A DNA stretch of 64,000 nt from the NCBI GenBank assembly GCA_944384725.1, contig CALWUJ010000002.1:78437-142436 (forward strand), written 5' to 3'. The notes under the pieces are model-generated. The model did no database searches. It was not told where the DNA came from and worked only from the letters and a program-made list of their open reading frames with translations. This DNA comes from an uncultured Agathobaculum sp. GTDB lineage: Bacteria; Bacillota; Clostridia; Oscillospirales; Butyricicoccaceae. The stretch's first letter is position 1, and every line of letters begins with the position of its first letter. This document shows positions 57,041 to 64,000 of this stretch, one piece after another. The translations under genes and the position numbers were made by a program.

Positions 57041-57068
57041 AAAGGCCGGGCAATATGCCCGGCCTTTT
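57041..57068 (+). terminator. secDF terminator
   Basis: AAGGCCGGGC (57042-57051), loop AATAT, GCCCGGCCTTTT (57057-57068). Confidence 0.88.
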
Positions 57069-57143
57069 GATAATTCCTCTGCTGGCACAGAAGAGGAAAG
57101 ATAATGCAAGCTGTTCACTGTAGAGCAAGAAAGGAGAAATGCC

Positions 57144-57935
57144 ATGCGCATCGGAATGTCAACCGCGTGTTTTTATCCGCAGCCGCTGGAAGAGGCTCTG
57201 CCGATCATCGCTGGGCTGGGCGTGCGCGCGATTGAGATATTCTTCAATACGGAAAGTGAGTTTCAGCCCCGGTTTTATGAAGCACTGGGTGCGCAGGCGC
57301 GCAGTCTGGGGCTGGATGTGGTATCTGTGCATCCATATACCTCGCTGATGGAAGGTATGCTGCTGTTTTCCGACTATGCGCGCCGCACCGAGGATGGACT
57401 GATACAGTATCAGCGGTATTTCGAGTGTGCAGCGGCGCTTGGCGCACGGTTTTTGACCTTCCACGGCGAACGCAACATGGGCCAGCAGGACGATCCGGCG
57501 CGATGGGAACGCAAGTGCGCGGTGTACCGGCGGCTATGTGAGATCGGTGCAGCTTGCGGGATCACGCTGGCGCAGGAGAATGTGGCATGGTGCCGCTCAC
57601 GCGACCCGGCATTTGTGCATGCGCTGTACCGGGATGTGCCGGAGCTGCGGTATACGCTGGACATCAAGCAGGCATACCGGGCGGGACAAAGCTGGAAAGC
57701 CTTTCTGGACGCAATGGGAGAACGGCTGGTCAACGTGCATATCAACGATTTTTCCGCCGAGCAAAGCTGTCTGATGCCCGGTGAAGGCATGATGGATTAT
57801 GCCGACTTCTTTTCGCGGCTGCGCACGAAAGGGTATGATGGTCATACCATCATTGAGGTATATCGGACCAACTTTGATGCGCCGGAGGAACTGGGGGGCG
57901 CAGTGCGCACGCTGAGCCGGTTTGCCTCGTTGTAA
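57144..57935 (+). CDS. Sugar phosphate isomerase/epimerase-like TIM-barrel protein
   Basis: A 263-residue protein of the AP-endonuclease-2/xylose-isomerase-like TIM-barrel superfamily. It begins MRIGMSTACFYPQPLEEALP and has metal-ligand-type segments LTFHGERN, LAQENVAW, LDIKQAYRAG, VNVHINDFS and IIEVYRTN. The substrate is unknown; it stands alone between secDF and nrdR. AAAGGAGAAA precedes ATG 57144. Confidence 0.82.
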   Translation: MRIGMSTACFYPQPLEEALPIIAGLGVRAIEIFFNTESEFQPRFYEALGAQARSLGLDVVSVHPYTSLMEGMLLFSDYARRTEDGLIQYQRYFECAAALGARFLTFHGERNMGQQDDPARWERKCAVYRRLCEIGAACGITLAQENVAWCRSRDPAFVHALYRDVPELRYTLDIKQAYRAGQSWKAFLDAMGERLVNVHINDFSAEQSCLMPGEGMMDYADFFSRLRTKGYDGHTIIEVYRTNFDAPEELGGAVRTLSRFASL

Positions 57936-57971
57936 GCCGGGAAAAGTAGGACGCAGATTTAGGTGTGCTGA

Positions 57972-58001
57972 TTGACTTTATACCACAAGCGGTGGTATAA
58001 T
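57972..58001 (+). promoter_or_regulatory. nrdR promoter with an internal palindrome
   Basis: TTGACT (57972-57977), an 18-bp spacer and TATAAT (57996-58001). The spacer and -10 box hold a perfect 9-bp inverted repeat, TTATACCAC (57978-57986) with GTGGTATAA (57992-58000), loop AAGCG. Placed between -35 and -10 it would be an ideal repressor operator; it does not match the NrdR-box consensus. Confidence 0.65.
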
Positions 58002-58047
58002 AAGAAAAAATACAGAGCAGTATACTGTTTTGCAAGGGGGAGACGCA

Positions 58048-58503
58048 ATGAAATGTCCGTTTTGTGGGTTTGATGACAGCAAGGTGGTCGATTCCCGACC
58101 GACTGATGAGGGAACGAGCATCCGCCGCCGCAGAGAATGTCTGAAATGTTTCAAGCGTTTTACCACCTATGAGACCGTGGAGCGGATGCCGCTGATGCTG
58201 GTCAAGCGCGATGGCACACGGCAGGCCTATGACCGGCAAAAGCTGCTGGGCGGCCTGATGAAAGCGTGTGAAAAGCGCCCGGTGTCGCTCATTCAATTGG
58301 AACAAATCGTGGACAATGTCGAGCAGCGCGTTTTCGGCTCGCTGGAAACCGAGGTATCCAGCAAGGTGATTGGGGAACTGGTGATGGAGCAGCTGCGTAA
58401 GGTTGATGAGGTGGCGTATGTCCGCTTCGCATCCGTCTATCGACAGTTTAAGGATATCAATACCTTTATGGAGGAACTGAATACTCTGCTCAAGGATAAG
58501 TGA
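58048..58503 (+). CDS. nrdR: Transcriptional repressor NrdR
   Basis: A 151-residue repressor of ribonucleotide-reductase genes. The N-terminal zinc ribbon ([20 protein letters not shown] and [15 protein letters not shown]) precedes an ATP-cone (about 48-138) that senses ATP/dATP. ATG 58048 follows AAGGGGGAG; Met1 at 58030 would add six residues absent in the family. Confidence 0.95.
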   Translation: MKCPFCGFDDSKVVDSRPTDEGTSIRRRRECLKCFKRFTTYETVERMPLMLVKRDGTRQAYDRQKLLGGLMKACEKRPVSLIQLEQIVDNVEQRVFGSLETEVSSKVIGELVMEQLRKVDEVAYVRFASVYRQFKDINTFMEELNTLLKDK

Positions 58504-58567
58504 TTTTGATACCCCCTCATTCAAAATCGCCCAACCCCCTCACATAAAATCGACAGAATAACGTCAC

Positions 58568-58609
58568 AGAGATCTAAGGCATAAAAGTGCTTTGGGTCTC
58601 TTTTTTTTA
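58568..58609 (+). terminator. nrdR terminator
   Basis: AGAGATC (58568-58574) with GGTCTCT (58595-58601), and inner AAGGCA/TGCTTT pairing around a TAAAAG loop, followed by eight T. It marks host chromosome; the transposon must begin to its right. Confidence 0.8.
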
Positions 58610-58627
58610 TCTCAAAATAGAGGGCTT

Positions 58628-58780
58628 GAGCCGGATTTTGAGCCGGAATGCGGGTATATGCAGAGCCTGATACCGAGGAAAGCGGGCTTGGTTTTAGCCT
58701 GTTTTGCGTGAGAAAATGGGCGAAAATTTGGGGAGGGGATAACACAGAGGCTAAAAATAAATACAATTATTCCGAGTTTT
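58628..58780. other. Non-coding stretch between nrdR terminator and transposon
   Basis: No ORF of quality. It holds a 12-bp-period direct repeat GAGCCGGA (58628-58635 and 58640-58647). It also holds the first copy of CAATTATTCCGAG (58764-58776), which recurs at 58918-58930 inside the first transposon gene. The composition is already more AT-rich than the host genes. Confidence 0.4.
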
Positions 58781-58911
58781 TGTCATAAAATGCGCTTCGT
58801 CAAAACGACAAAATATTTCTTCGGCTCATGAAAACACTCTGAAAATCCGGTGGAATGGGTGAAACCTCAATAATCTGCAACAAATTCAAGCACAGATAGT
58901 TACTTGGATAT

Positions 58912-59409
58912 TTGGGGCAATTATTCCGAGAATTTGATTACAAAGTACAAAATCTCCGATTAATTCACCGCAGCACACAGTTAATTGATGGGAGGCTGAA
59001 ACGATTGAGGAAATTTGGTGTTAAATCAAGAGACATCTCTTTTTACAGCAAAAAGAACCAAGACATCATCCGTGTCCATTGCCGTTCAGCACGAAAATAT
59101 GGCGAAAAGTTGGAAACAGATTTGTCAGTGAAGACATATCTGGTAAACCATCGGTTAGACAGTGCTTTCATGTCCCGCATTGACCATGTTGACATTAGAA
59201 AAGAGTATTTCACACAAGATTGGAGTACGGATTTTGTTGTGACAATGCAAGAAGGAAGTGTTTTGGTTTGTGAGTTGGCCACCATGAAAGAACTGCAGTC
59301 CCGGGCTTCCATTGAAAAACTGGAATTGTCCCGGCGCTATTGGATGCTAAAAGGCTGTGATTCGTGGAAAATAATCATCGTGCAGGAAGGTGGGGCGGAT
59401 GTTTGTTGA
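58912..59409 (+). CDS. TnsA-like endonuclease-fold protein
   Basis: A 165-residue protein resembling the TnsA nuclease domain in layout: IIRVHCRSARKYGEKLETD (Glu region), a central strand with STDFVVTMQEG (Asp107), then VCELATMKEL and a helix with LELSRRYWMLKG. In TnsA the third motif is (Q/E)-x-K; here it is E121-L122-A123, so the catalytic Lys appears to be missing unless Lys126 takes its place. TnsA cuts the 5' ends to allow cut-and-paste transposition. The start is uncertain: TTG 58912 is the only likely codon, and the frame is closed by a stop at 58897. Its end overlaps the transposase gene. Confidence 0.55.
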   Translation: MGQLFREFDYKVQNLRLIHRSTQLIDGRLKRLRKFGVKSRDISFYSKKNQDIIRVHCRSARKYGEKLETDLSVKTYLVNHRLDSAFMSRIDHVDIRKEYFTQDWSTDFVVTMQEGSVLVCELATMKELQSRASIEKLELSRRYWMLKGCDSWKIIIVQEGGADVC

Positions 59410-61189
59410 GTATGGTGCAGCCCGTTACCGGTTGCTGCTGCAATGCGAGGAAGGCGCTTGGATGATCAACTGTGATCACCCTACTACACCAGTTTTTATT
59501 TCATCTATAGAATTTGATAAGTGCGTCCGTATCGAGGCGCCAGATTTTTTTACCTTTGAAACGGATAAAAAACATCAGTTGAGTAAAGCGGTATTAAACC
59601 GCATAGAACTCATCCGTCCTTTGCTTCACGATGAACGGTATATTGTGGATAAGCATCTCAGAAGGGACAAAATCATAGAAATTGCCCAACAGAAGCATAC
59701 GACAGAAAGACGGATTTTGTCGCTCTATTGCAAGTACTTGGCACGGGGCAGTTTGCAGCCCATTTCCAAGCCAAAGTCGGTAAGCCGCAATACGCCAAAT
59801 CGGATATTTGACGCAGCGATTGAAAAGTATTATTTTTCTGCCGCAAGGCATTCTCTGAAAAGCGCCTATGATTGTATGCTACTCGAGCATTTTACCGATG
59901 CTTCGGGAAAACTGATCGATCATCCGTCATGGAAGAGCTTTGAAAACTACTATTACCGGAATGGGTATCACAGGAAAAGTAATCGAGCAATCGCACGGGA
60001 TGGCCTATCCAACTATCAACGAAACCACAGGCAGCTGGGCGGATCGGCAGTCATGTGGAAACACCGCATTGGAAGCTATCAGATGGATGCAACACAGGCA
60101 GACATCTATTTGGTATCCAGTTTTGACCGTTCGTTAATCATCGGTCGTCCCTATATTTATTTGGCGGTGGATACAGTGACGGAACTCATTGCAGGTATTT
60201 ACGTTGGTTTAGAGTCGGGAGAGACGGCGGTGATGGCGTGTCTTGCCAATGCGGCAGCAGACAAAGTTGCTTACTGTGCCGCATATGGCATTGAGATTGA
60301 TGCCATGCAGTGGCCATCGAGGGGGGTACCGACAGAGATTATTACTGATAAGGGACGGGAATTTGAAGGGAAGCAGATCGATGCCATTTGCGCACGCTAT
60401 GGTATGGAACGTGAGAGCCTGCCACCGTTCCGCCCTGATCAGAAAGGGCTGGTGGAAAAGAGCTTTGATTTATTGCAAAACCGGTACAAGTCTCTGTTGC
60501 GGGGCAAAGGCGTGATTGAGCCGGACGCACAGGAACGCTGGGCGGTTGATTACCGCAGCCAAGCGGCATTAACGCTTGAGATGTATACCCAATTAGTGAT
60601 TCGAATCGTGCTTTATCTAAACGGGAGACCGCTGAAAAATTATCCAGCAACCAGTGAAATGCTCAGAGAGCACATTGCGCTAACGCCGATTGGCATTTGG
60701 CATTGGTTATGCGGCCGTGGCTGTTCTGCGCTTTTGCAAGTAGATCAGCAAGAGGTATACTGTATGTCGCTGCCCCGAAAGGAAGCCAAGGTGACAAGGC
60801 ACGGCATCGTATGTAATGGTTTCACCTATATCAATCCAGACCTCCGACGTTTGCTGGAGAAGATGTATGGGAAGAAGATGGCGGTCGCATACGACCCTCA
60901 AAATATCTCCCAAGCTTACCTGATATATGAGAATGCATATATCCCTCTCATGCTGGCTCCAGCCTTTTCCTGCTGCAATGGCTTTAACCGAATGGAGGGC
61001 CAGCAATATTTACAAGCAAAAAAGTCGGAAGTCAAAAATTTGAATGAGCAGGATGTTCAGGCACGGGTAGATTTGCTCAAGCAGACGGATGAAATCATCC
61101 GGCAAGCGGAATGCCCATACGTACAGCATAAGCAGACTTCCGATGACATTGCAGCAAACCGGGAAATAGAAAGGCGGAAGTTGACATGA
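59399..61189 (+). CDS. tniA: DDE transposase, TnsB/TniA family
   Basis: A 596-residue transposase. Helix-turn-helix regions (about 85-210) precede an RNase H-fold core with Asp230 (SYQMDATQAD), Asp317 (IITDKGREF) and Glu353 (GLVEKSFDLL); the 35-residue D-E distance is the classical DDE spacing. A Mu-type C-terminal beta-barrel follows (about 440-520), then a tail likely to bind the ATPase. It joins the 3' ends to target DNA. ATG 59399 with AGGAAGG 8 bp upstream is preferred over GTG 59390. It overlaps the ATPase gene by 4 bp. Confidence 0.92.
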   Translation: MFVEYGAARYRLLLQCEEGAWMINCDHPTTPVFISSIEFDKCVRIEAPDFFTFETDKKHQLSKAVLNRIELIRPLLHDERYIVDKHLRRDKIIEIAQQKHTTERRILSLYCKYLARGSLQPISKPKSVSRNTPNRIFDAAIEKYYFSAARHSLKSAYDCMLLEHFTDASGKLIDHPSWKSFENYYYRNGYHRKSNRAIARDGLSNYQRNHRQLGGSAVMWKHRIGSYQMDATQADIYLVSSFDRSLIIGRPYIYLAVDTVTELIAGIYVGLESGETAVMACLANAAADKVAYCAAYGIEIDAMQWPSRGVPTEIITDKGREFEGKQIDAICARYGMERESLPPFRPDQKGLVEKSFDLLQNRYKSLLRGKGVIEPDAQERWAVDYRSQAALTLEMYTQLVIRIVLYLNGRPLKNYPATSEMLREHIALTPIGIWHWLCGRGCSALLQVDQQEVYCMSLPRKEAKVTRHGIVCNGFTYINPDLRRLLEKMYGKKMAVAYDPQNISQAYLIYENAYIPLMLAPAFSCCNGFNRMEGQQYLQAKKSEVKNLNEQDVQARVDLLKQTDEIIRQAECPYVQHKQTSDDIAANREIERRKLT

Positions 61190-62442
61190 GTGTAAACCAC
61201 ATGGATAATCCGTTTTTGGAAGCCGTACCAGTACAGATGGACAGGCAAGTTTTCTTTCAACGCATATATGGCCGCCCTGTTATCCCCAAAGGGGTGTCAC
61301 AGGCTAATGTACAAGAACGGCAGCAATGGTTATCCCATTTGACGGAATTGTTTATCCCTATGGAGTATCATTATGCCATTTATGATGTTTTACTGCGTGC
61401 AATCCGTACAACGTATACAACAAAAACCATGACAGATTCCATCCGTCAAATGCAGGCCGCACGACAAGGGAGCCTATCCGGTTTTGCCACACAGGCACAG
61501 AGTGGGGCCCTGTTGGGTGTGCCGGGTATTGGGAAAACTTCTGCAATACGGCGTTGCCTGTCACTCCTGCCGCAAAGCATTGCACACAGCGAATACAGAG
61601 GAAAACCTTTTTACAAAACGCAGATCTTGTACCTTTTTGTCGAATGCCCCGCAGATTGCTCGATTAAAGCGCTGGCATACAACATCGTTGCAGCAGTTGA
61701 CCGGGCAATTGGATCAGAGTATTTTTCTATTGCAGTACGCCAAAGCAGGCTTTCCGCCAGTGCGCTGATTACGCAGGTAAAGATCATCTGCCTCAATCAC
61801 GGTATCGGTCTGATTGTGGTCGACGAGTTACAGAATGTGATTGCAACTGCCGAAAAAAATAAACAGGTCAGGCCGCTTGTTCGCTTTCTGGTAGAACTGG
61901 TGAACGACACCTGCACCAGCCTATATTTTGTTGGTACTTCTGAAGCAGACCAACTATTCAGCCAACATGAACATTTAAAACGGCGGACACGGGGACTGCG
62001 GCTGCTCCCCCTCAAACCTGATGCAACCTATCGGGCGTTCCTGCAACAGGTATGGCAATATCAGTTGCTACCGCAAAAAATGGATTTATCCGATGCGGTG
62101 GCCAACCGGATTTATGATTATTCTGGAGGAATCCCTTCTTACATCATTCAGATTTTTCAAGAAGCACAGGCACAAGCACTCATACAGGATAAAAATGCTA
62201 TGGACGAAAAAGATATTCGGCAGGCCGTTGACTTGTTATCCCTTTGTGTGCCAAAACGGTATATCTCTGGAACCTCCCTTTCGGATTTTTCTATTCCAGT
62301 CTTGGATGAGCAGGCTAAAGAAGTACCAAGTGAAGATGCTATCGTGAATCGACAGTATGCCACTCCACGGGGGGCGCAAAGCCAAAAAACGCCAATCGGA
62401 GGACTTGCTGGTGTTATGGAAACAAGCGGGGCAGATAAATGA
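61186..62442 (+). CDS. tniB: AAA+ transposition ATPase, TnsC/TniB family
   Basis: A 418-residue ATPase that recruits the transposase to target DNA and mediates target immunity in this group. Walker A GVPGIGKTSAI (from Gly111) and Walker B IGLIVVDELQNV (Asp213-Glu214) are intact; the sensor is LYFVGTSEAD. The last ~60 residues are Gln/Ser/Pro-rich. It starts at ATG 61186 overlapping the transposase stop. Confidence 0.92.
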   Translation: MSVNHMDNPFLEAVPVQMDRQVFFQRIYGRPVIPKGVSQANVQERQQWLSHLTELFIPMEYHYAIYDVLLRAIRTTYTTKTMTDSIRQMQAARQGSLSGFATQAQSGALLGVPGIGKTSAIRRCLSLLPQSIAHSEYRGKPFYKTQILYLFVECPADCSIKALAYNIVAAVDRAIGSEYFSIAVRQSRLSASALITQVKIICLNHGIGLIVVDELQNVIATAEKNKQVRPLVRFLVELVNDTCTSLYFVGTSEADQLFSQHEHLKRRTRGLRLLPLKPDATYRAFLQQVWQYQLLPQKMDLSDAVANRIYDYSGGIPSYIIQIFQEAQAQALIQDKNAMDEKDIRQAVDLLSLCVPKRYISGTSLSDFSIPVLDEQAKEVPSEDAIVNRQYATPRGAQSQKTPIGGLAGVMETSGADK

Positions 62443-62490
62443 TTTTTGCAGCGTCCTAATCGATCGTGGTGTAGCCGAGAGGTTGTTAAC

Positions 62491-63729
62491 ATGATTGGTT
62501 TTTTCCCAACACTATATCCTGATGAACTCTGGTATAGCGCAATTGCACGTTTTTATATCCATTCAGGTATTGCCTATTGGTCCGATGCGTTGGCGTTATT
62601 ATTTCCAAATCACACCTCATATCCCAAGGTGGGCGATCTTATGCCAAATGAAACAATGCATCAAATTGTAAAGCAGCTTCCATACGATGTGTTGAATTTA
62701 CGAATGCTCGCCTTGGGACACTCGCTATTTTCTTTTCGAATGCGGTTTATTCCGCTCAAGCAAAAGAAACGTTATCTGGAGCAATTTTGCGCAGGAGAAA
62801 ACATACAACCAGCGTTGCTGTCCCTTACCAAAAAGCTGCAAGAACATCCATTGAGGTATTGTCCACTTTGCGTGCAAGAAGACCGGGATCGGTTTGGAGA
62901 AGCATTTTGGCATACGGAGCATCAAATTTGGTTGATGCCGCTTTGCGCAAAACACTTGTGCCGTTTGCAGTCAGCGGATCAGAAAAACTCCATGCCGTTG
63001 AGCCGACAGTTGGTTCAAATTCCTCTCCGCACATCCAATGTATCGAGTGAAACACATGTGTGGGAGCGAGAATTGACTTTCTTGCTGCATCAATGGTATC
63101 AGATGCCTTTTGAACAGGAAGCTAACACGCAAACCTTTAATTTGAGTAGGGCCATTGAAAACGCTGGGCTGTTGCTATCCGGTAATGTAAACCGAAGGTC
63201 ATGGGATACAGATGCCTTATATGACCGATTGACAAAGCAGTTTGGGTCCACGACGGTGAAAGAAGTATTTGGGGAACGGATTACAGCCGCACACGCCAGA
63301 CGGCTTAGAAAAATGGAGATCGCAACACCGGAAGAATACGCTTTATTATCTATCCTTCTGCATATGAAGCCGGAAGCATTGTTTGAGGATGAACCAATAC
63401 CGCTTTCCATTTTTGAGAAAATGAAAACCTTATCTACGTCCGGACGGATTCTGACCAAGGCTGCTATTGCAGAGGAGTTGCAGATTCATCCAGAACAGGT
63501 CGGGGCTTATGCAAAACGATTTTCTATACAGCCATTTTGGGTGCAAAGTGGATGCTCGAAACCAAAGGCTGAGAGGAAGCATTACACAGTAACCATACAT
63601 TTATCGAATGAGGAAAAGGCGTTGGTAGATGAATATCTTGCAGATCAAAATATACGGGCCTACAGCCATATGCTTCGATATTGTATGCAAAAAGAACTGC
63701 TCCACTGGCAGAATGAAAAGGGACGCTAA
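62491..63729 (+). CDS. tniQ: TniQ/TnsD-family target-selection protein
   Basis: A 412-residue protein. The N-terminal TniQ domain has MIGFFPTLYPDELWYSAIAR and a zinc-finger region with CPLC and later PLCAKH (RYCPLCVQEDRDRFGEAFWH). The middle and C-terminal parts (about 190-412) include helix-turn-helix-like stretches similar to TnsD. Length is between short TniQ (as in CRISPR-linked Tn7-like elements) and full TnsD, so it may itself recognise a DNA site. ATG 62491 is the typical family start; the upstream extension to 62446 has none of the family features. Confidence 0.88.
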   Translation: MIGFFPTLYPDELWYSAIARFYIHSGIAYWSDALALLFPNHTSYPKVGDLMPNETMHQIVKQLPYDVLNLRMLALGHSLFSFRMRFIPLKQKKRYLEQFCAGENIQPALLSLTKKLQEHPLRYCPLCVQEDRDRFGEAFWHTEHQIWLMPLCAKHLCRLQSADQKNSMPLSRQLVQIPLRTSNVSSETHVWERELTFLLHQWYQMPFEQEANTQTFNLSRAIENAGLLLSGNVNRRSWDTDALYDRLTKQFGSTTVKEVFGERITAAHARRLRKMEIATPEEYALLSILLHMKPEALFEDEPIPLSIFEKMKTLSTSGRILTKAAIAEELQIHPEQVGAYAKRFSIQPFWVQSGCSKPKAERKHYTVTIHLSNEEKALVDEYLADQNIRAYSHMLRYCMQKELLHWQNEKGR

Positions 63730-63761
63730 ATGATGATTGACAAAGGAGGACTGCTATTGAA

Positions 63762-64000
63762 ATGACAGCTTCCAATGGGTTACAGCCAAAAGTCGTAATA
63801 CACGGTTATGCAAGGTGTTCCACAAATGAAATGCGTCAAGATATTGACCGGCAAGTGCGGGAGTTGAAATCGGCTGGAGCGCAGAAAATCTGGCTTGAAT
63901 ATGAGCATGGTGATTCTGTTACTAAGGTATACCGTCCAGCGCGGCTCTCCAGTTTGGTGCCGTCTACAAAGACTGTACGATGGTCTGTCTCACCCATAGC
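63762..64000 (+). CDS. tniR: Serine recombinase (TniR-type resolvase), N-terminal fragment
   Basis: The first 79 codons are in the window. The start matches serine resolvases: VIHGYARCSTNEMRQDIDRQ with the catalytic Ser, then VRELKSAGAQKIWLEYEHGD. AAAGGAGG lies 14 bp before ATG 63762. After about residue 54 the frame (VYRPARLSSLV...) no longer looks like the expected 'GDTI..LE.SRLSRS' region, whereas another frame from 63944 reads ALQFGAVYKDCTMVCLTHS, which is closer. A frameshift or a simple divergence cannot be told apart because the window ends. In Tn5053-type elements TniR resolves cointegrates. Confidence 0.75.
   Translation, partial: MTASNGLQPKVVIHGYARCSTNEMRQDIDRQVRELKSAGAQKIWLEYEHGDSVTKVYRPARLSSLVPSTKTVRWSVSPI

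Larger units (their letters stand above)
58781..64000 (+). mobile_element. Tn7/Tn5053-like transposon, left part
   Basis: Five co-directional genes in the order TnsA-like, DDE transposase (TnsB/TniA), AAA ATPase (TnsC/TniB), TniQ (TnsD) and serine resolvase (TniR), with overlapping or nearly abutting ends. The DNA is visibly more AT-rich than the rest of the window. The left end is proposed at TGTCATAAAATGC (58781), because elements of this group begin with TGT and carry tandem transposase sites. Two related blocks follow at 23-bp spacing: AAAATGCGCTTCG (58787-58799) and AAAATATTTCTTCG (58810-58823). The right end and any cargo are outside the window. No CRISPR array or Cas gene is seen here. 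Confidence 0.7.

Noticed and set aside
58781-64000. A CRISPR-associated transposon (CAST)
   Set aside because: TnsB, TnsC and TniQ suggest it, but no repeat array and no Cas12k or Cascade gene is present in the visible part. The resolvase and the longer TniQ argue for an ordinary Tn7/Tn5053-like element; cargo beyond 64000 cannot be seen.

Overview
The window is a chromosome segment of a spore-forming member of the Bacillota, most likely a GC-rich class Clostridia organism (Oscillospirales would fit; this assignment is an inference from gene content and base composition). The evidence is spoIID beside a spoIIQ-like LytM gene, a PASTA-type Ser/Thr kinase with its PP2C phosphatase, CdaA/CdaR, RemA, YmdB, a DnaD/DnaI-type primosome pair and Firmicutes-style promoters and Shine-Dalgarno sites. 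No rRNA, tRNA or CRISPR array was seen.

Layout. 1-4271: end of an RND efflux adaptor, an RND pump and a lipoprotein. 4326-6114 (minus): spoIIQ-like and spoIID. 6186-6796: a two-gene operon with a perfect Gram-positive LexA (SOS) box. 6850-7045: a possible minus-strand ncRNA. 7159-9877: rpsO and pnp, with a long hairpin leader before pnp. 9941-11933: DnaD-like and DnaI/DnaC-like replication proteins. 11942-12614: three tandem small-RNA units. 12637-19346: Mrp, a NifX-like protein, a YczE-like membrane protein, a GlmU with an eroded N-terminal domain, Prs, YmdB and a membrane phosphoesterase. 19453-22217: a DUF4914-like P-loop protein and TrmO. 22277-26126: an OmpR-type two-component system and an HtrA protease. 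26199-28874: a DUF815 ATPase, DUF3343 and a cysteine-desulfurase-like enzyme. 28974-34276: CdaA, CdaR, a COG2509 flavoprotein, RseC-like and DUF5685. 34263-35388: a J-domain protein and a membrane protein. 35405-50830: a housekeeping series yicC-remA-gmk-rpoZ-coaBC-priA-GNAT-def-fmt-peptidase-rsmB-rlmN-prpC-prkC-rsgA-thiN. 50905-58503: aminotransferase, GNAT, purB, secDF, a TIM-barrel protein and nrdR. 58781 to the end: the left part of an AT-richer Tn7/Tn5053-like transposon (TnsA-like, DDE transposase, AAA ATPase, TniQ, serine resolvase).

The main new observation is a shared promoter grammar. Three hexamers of the type TTCAAA/TTCACA stand exactly 11 bp apart, and the last lies exactly 20 bp before a -10 box. 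It occurs at all three small-RNA promoters, at the promoter of the two-component system and at htrA. The small RNAs carry a covarying 5' hairpin, C-rich single-stranded segments and terminator loops containing TTTCCCCC, which would suit pairing with Shine-Dalgarno sequences. Together this looks like a self-regulated envelope-stress circuit controlling HtrA and a tandem sRNA family, similar in logic (not demonstrably in descent) to streptococcal CiaRH-csRNA-HtrA.

Other points of interest are the SOS-boxed small operon, the loss of the NTP-transferase motif in GlmU, a non-RD (HQD) PASTA kinase, and a transposon that combines a TnsA-like protein lacking the expected lysine with a Tn5053-type resolvase.
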